Shown here in pieces: positions 61,757-64,000 of a stretch of 64,000 bases of DNA. This stretch comes from Verrucomicrobiaceae bacterium (GTDB taxonomy: Bacteria; Verrucomicrobiota; Verrucomicrobiia; Verrucomicrobiales; Verrucomicrobiaceae). Both the position numbers and the translations under genes were made by a program. Below the pieces are notes generated by a model that was not told where the DNA came from, did not search any database, and saw only the letters and a program-made list of their open reading frames with translations. Within the stretch, counting starts at the first letter, position 1. Each line of letters starts with the position of its first letter. The DNA is taken from NCBI GenBank assembly GCA_024232965.1, contig JACKQF010000002.1:248001-312000 (forward strand). Reading direction: 5' to 3'.

Positions 61757-62290
61757 ATGGATGCCTCCTCACTACAAACTCTGATTTCCACCATTCGTGA
61801 TGTGCCCGATTTTCCGCAGCCGGGCATCCTCTTCAAAGACATCACCCCCGTCCTCGCAAACGCCACCTTCCTCCAGCAGGCCATTGATGGAATGGTCGAG
61901 ATTTCGGGGCTCACAAAGGTCGATAAGGTCGTCGGCATCGACGCTCGTGGCTTTATCTTCGGCGCCCTGATGGCCCAGCGCCTGAATGCCGGCTTCGTCC
62001 CAGTTCGGAAAAAGGGTAAGCTCCCGTGGAAAACGCGCGGCATCGACTACGCGCTGGAGTACGGCACCAATCACGTCGAAATCCACGAAGACGCCATCGC
62101 CCCAGGGGAGACAGTCCTGCTAGCGGACGACCTCCTCGCCACTGGCGGCACCGCCGCTGCGGCGCTGCACCTCATCCAGGGTCTGGGCGGCAAAGTCCTC
62201 GGTTCCGTCTTTTTCGTCGAATTGGCCTTTCTTAACGGTCGCGACCGACTCAGCGACACAGGCCCCATCCATTCCCTGATCACCTACTGA
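61757..62290 (+). CDS. apt: Adenine phosphoribosyltransferase
   Basis: A 177-residue purine salvage enzyme starting MDASSLQTLISTIRDVPDFP, with PQPGILFKDITPVLAN, the conserved substrate region GIDARGFIFGALMAQRL and the PRPP-binding motif VLLADDLLATGGTAAA (about residues 119-134). It makes AMP from adenine and phosphoribosyl pyrophosphate. Length and motifs are typical. It lies 6 bp upstream of glnD and is probably co-transcribed with it. Confidence 0.95.
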   Translation: MDASSLQTLISTIRDVPDFPQPGILFKDITPVLANATFLQQAIDGMVEISGLTKVDKVVGIDARGFIFGALMAQRLNAGFVPVRKKGKLPWKTRGIDYALEYGTNHVEIHEDAIAPGETVLLADDLLATGGTAAAALHLIQGLGGKVLGSVFFVELAFLNGRDRLSDTGPIHSLITY

Positions 62291-62296
62291 TACCGC

Positions 62297-64000
62297 ATGA
62301 CGGAAAGGGAATACCAGCGCAGCCTACAGCGCCTCATCCAGAAAACCTTTGGCACCAGCGAAGACAAGCCGCGATCCCGCAGCGAGATGCTGCGCCTTTC
62401 CAAGCAGTTCCTCCGACTCAAAGACACCCGCATCCGCATGCGCCACCGCGCTGGCGCGGAGGGAGTCGAAATCTGCCGGATGCGCTCCGACGTCATTGAT
62501 GCCCTCGTCCGCGTGCTGTGGGCCTACTCCGTTTCCAACGTTTCGGATGTAAAGCTGCGTGAAAAACTAGTCGTCTCCGTCTGCGCCCACGGTGGCTATG
62601 GACGGCGCGTTATGAGCCCCGGCAGCGACCTGGACCTGACCTTCGTCTTTCCTGGCAACGCCGCCAGTATCGGGCCGTCAGAGGCTACTCTGATCAGCGA
62701 GTTCCTGATGTTCTTTTGGGACCTGAAGCTCAAGGTCGGACACGGTGCGCGCTCCGTGGGCGAAAGCCTTCGGCTGGCCAGCACGGATGTGGAAACGTGC
62801 ACCGCCTTCATGGAACTGCGCTTCCTGGCGGGCGACTCCGCCCCTTTCGAGGAGCTCGTCCAGCGCTTCGACAAGGAGTGCATCAAGGGTAAGGAAGAAG
62901 CCCTGCTCAAACAGCGCCAAGAAGACCTGAATGCCCGCCACGCCAAGTACGGCAATACCCCTTTCGTCCAGGAACCGAACGTCAAATTCGGCAATGGCGG
63001 CATGCGCGATTATCAAAGCCTGAGCTGGATGTGCCGGGTCCGTCTTGGCACCACCAATCCCAAGGTGCTGCTAGATCGCGGCTACATCTCCCGCCAGGGC
63101 TGGAATGAACTGCAGCGCGCCTACAACTTCATCCTCCGCGTCCGCAACGAGATGCACTACACGGAGCGCCGCCCTGAGGAGAGCCTAACGCTGCGCCTGC
63201 AAGGCCAAGTCGCCACCCACCTTGGCTACCGCCAAAAGCGCATCCTTCAGCGCATCGAGGTCTTCATGCGGGACTACTACACCGCCGCACGCGATATTCT
63301 GCAGCGTTCCAGCGAGATGATGGACCGCTTCCATCTTCAGTCGCTGGACCAAAAGAAGCCCAATCCCCTCAACTTCATGGCGCGCCGCAAGGTCGCCAAA
63401 ACAGAGAAGTTTGATGGTTTCTTCAGCCGCAACGAACGCATCTTCCCAGAGGATCTGAAGATCTTCCAGGAAGACCCGCATCGCATGATGCGCCTCTTCA
63501 ATCACACCCAGCAGCGCCACCTGCGGCTCAGCCCAGAGCTCTTCCAACTCGTGCAGGCGAACTTCCGACTCGTCACCGCCCCCTTCCGTTACAACAAGAC
63601 TGTGCGCGAGACTTTTGAGGGACTTCTCAATCGCAAAGGAGATGTCGCACGAGTACTGCGCCAAATGCATCGCGTGGGTTTTCTCGGCAAATACATCCCC
63701 GAATTCGGCGCGTTGACCTGTCTGGTACAGCACGAGTTTTTCCATCACTACACTGCCGACGAACACACGCTGCGCACCATTGATAGCCTGGACGAGCTCA
63801 GCGGTGCTCAGGCAAAAGGACGCGAGTTTTATCAGTCGCTCTTCCGGGAGATGCAGCAGCCCGCGATCCTCTACCTCGCACTCCTGATGCATGATGCCGG
63901 ACGTGCTGCTAACAAGCGGACGCACTCCGACGAGAGTGTCACACTGGCAGACGCAGTCGCCCGCCGGATGCAGATCAAGGGAGAGCGTCGGCAACTTCTG
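62297..64000 (+). CDS. glnD: [Protein-PII] uridylyltransferase, 3' end outside window
   Basis: The frame begins at the ATG at 62297 (MTEREYQRSLQRLIQKTFGT) and runs open to the right edge, giving 568 visible residues of a protein usually near 900. The nucleotidyltransferase motif is CAHGGYGRRVMSPGSDLDLT (about residue 96-115), followed by the GlnD/PII linker region (FGNGGMRDYQSLSWMCRVRL, RVRNEMHYT). The HD phosphohydrolase domain begins near HYTADEHTLRTIDSL, with LYLALLMHDAGRA. It uridylylates and deuridylylates PII in response to glutamine. The ACT domains lie beyond the window. It starts 6 bp after apt. Confidence 0.93.
   Translation, partial: MTEREYQRSLQRLIQKTFGTSEDKPRSRSEMLRLSKQFLRLKDTRIRMRHRAGAEGVEICRMRSDVIDALVRVLWAYSVSNVSDVKLREKLVVSVCAHGGYGRRVMSPGSDLDLTFVFPGNAASIGPSEATLISEFLMFFWDLKLKVGHGARSVGESLRLASTDVETCTAFMELRFLAGDSAPFEELVQRFDKECIKGKEEALLKQRQEDLNARHAKYGNTPFVQEPNVKFGNGGMRDYQSLSWMCRVRLGTTNPKVLLDRGYISRQGWNELQRAYNFILRVRNEMHYTERRPEESLTLRLQGQVATHLGYRQKRILQRIEVFMRDYYTAARDILQRSSEMMDRFHLQSLDQKKPNPLNFMARRKVAKTEKFDGFFSRNERIFPEDLKIFQEDPHRMMRLFNHTQQRHLRLSPELFQLVQANFRLVTAPFRYNKTVRETFEGLLNRKGDVARVLRQMHRVGFLGKYIPEFGALTCLVQHEFFHHYTADEHTLRTIDSLDELSGAQAKGREFYQSLFREMQQPAILYLALLMHDAGRAANKRTHSDESVTLADAVARRMQIKGERRQLL

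Overview
The window looks like a chromosomal segment of a free-living, GC-rich Verrucomicrobiota bacterium, most like Verrucomicrobiaceae/Prosthecobacter. The evidence is the set of PVC-superphylum families: two secreted formylglycine-type sulfatases, a DUF1501 Tat protein, PmoA- and ThuA-like secreted proteins, a giant PVC-type heme-binding/cytochrome c protein, and an ECF sigma factor overlapping a FecR-LamG anti-sigma-like gene. Strong Shine-Dalgarno sites are rare, as is common in this group, so many starts were chosen from signal peptides and family N-termini. No rRNA, tRNA, CRISPR array, intact insertion sequence or prophage was seen. The lineage is an inference from family content, not from a marker gene.

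Layout. 1-4.2 kb (+): the end of an ABC exporter, a DUF1854 protein (a pair usually found beside cyanophycin genes) and a membrane-anchored pseudokinase with a concanavalin/LamG-like tail. 4.3-11.3 kb (-): a sulfatase, a helical-repeat/YwqG-like protein, and a likely sulfatase-PmoA-ThuA operon. 11.6-13.2 kb (+): a SorAB-type sulfite dehydrogenase. recJ (-) follows, then an unusually long single-chain 2-oxoacid:ferredoxin oxidoreductase (15.4-20.1 kb, +) with a clear terminator. 20.3-20.9 kb (-): a nucleotidyltransferase and its small partner. 21.0-27.9 kb (-): a MoxR/DUF58 membrane operon in which RDD+SpoIIM and DUF4129+DUF4350 are each fused into one reading frame. 28.1-32.7 kb (-): GYF-RDD, mnmE, hisC and rimO.

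33.1-41.8 kb (+) is a type II secretion operon: gspE, gspF, five pseudopilins including GspK, GspL- and GspM-like proteins and a GspC/P-like periplasmic protein. No secretin or prepilin peptidase is present. 42.0-50.0 kb (-): the four-module PVC heme protein, a Tat/lipoprotein amidase, FecR-LamG and the ECF sigma factor, plausibly one regulated unit. 50.3-51.3 kb is decayed DNA: a start-less coding fragment, a pair of related hairpins, and the C-terminal third of a Fic-family gene whose homology begins almost exactly where the second hairpin ends. 51.3-55.2 kb (-): DUF1501, SGNH hydrolase and a four-LysM protein. 55.3-58.6 kb (+): a murein amidase, an amino-acid-type ABC permease/ATPase pair with no binding protein, and a creatininase-family protein. 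58.8-61.6 kb (-): hemC-hemA-hemX/ccsA with overlapping ends. 61.8 kb to the end (+): apt and the 5' part of glnD.

The best candidates for something unusual are the Fic remnant with its paired hairpins, the ThuA-SGNH-heme dehydrogenase-cytochrome fusion, the DUF4129-DUF4350 fusion containing an internal lipoprotein signal, and the long 2-oxoacid oxidoreductase. No wholly new defence or mobile system could be demonstrated. All family assignments come from reading the translated sequence; no database search was run.
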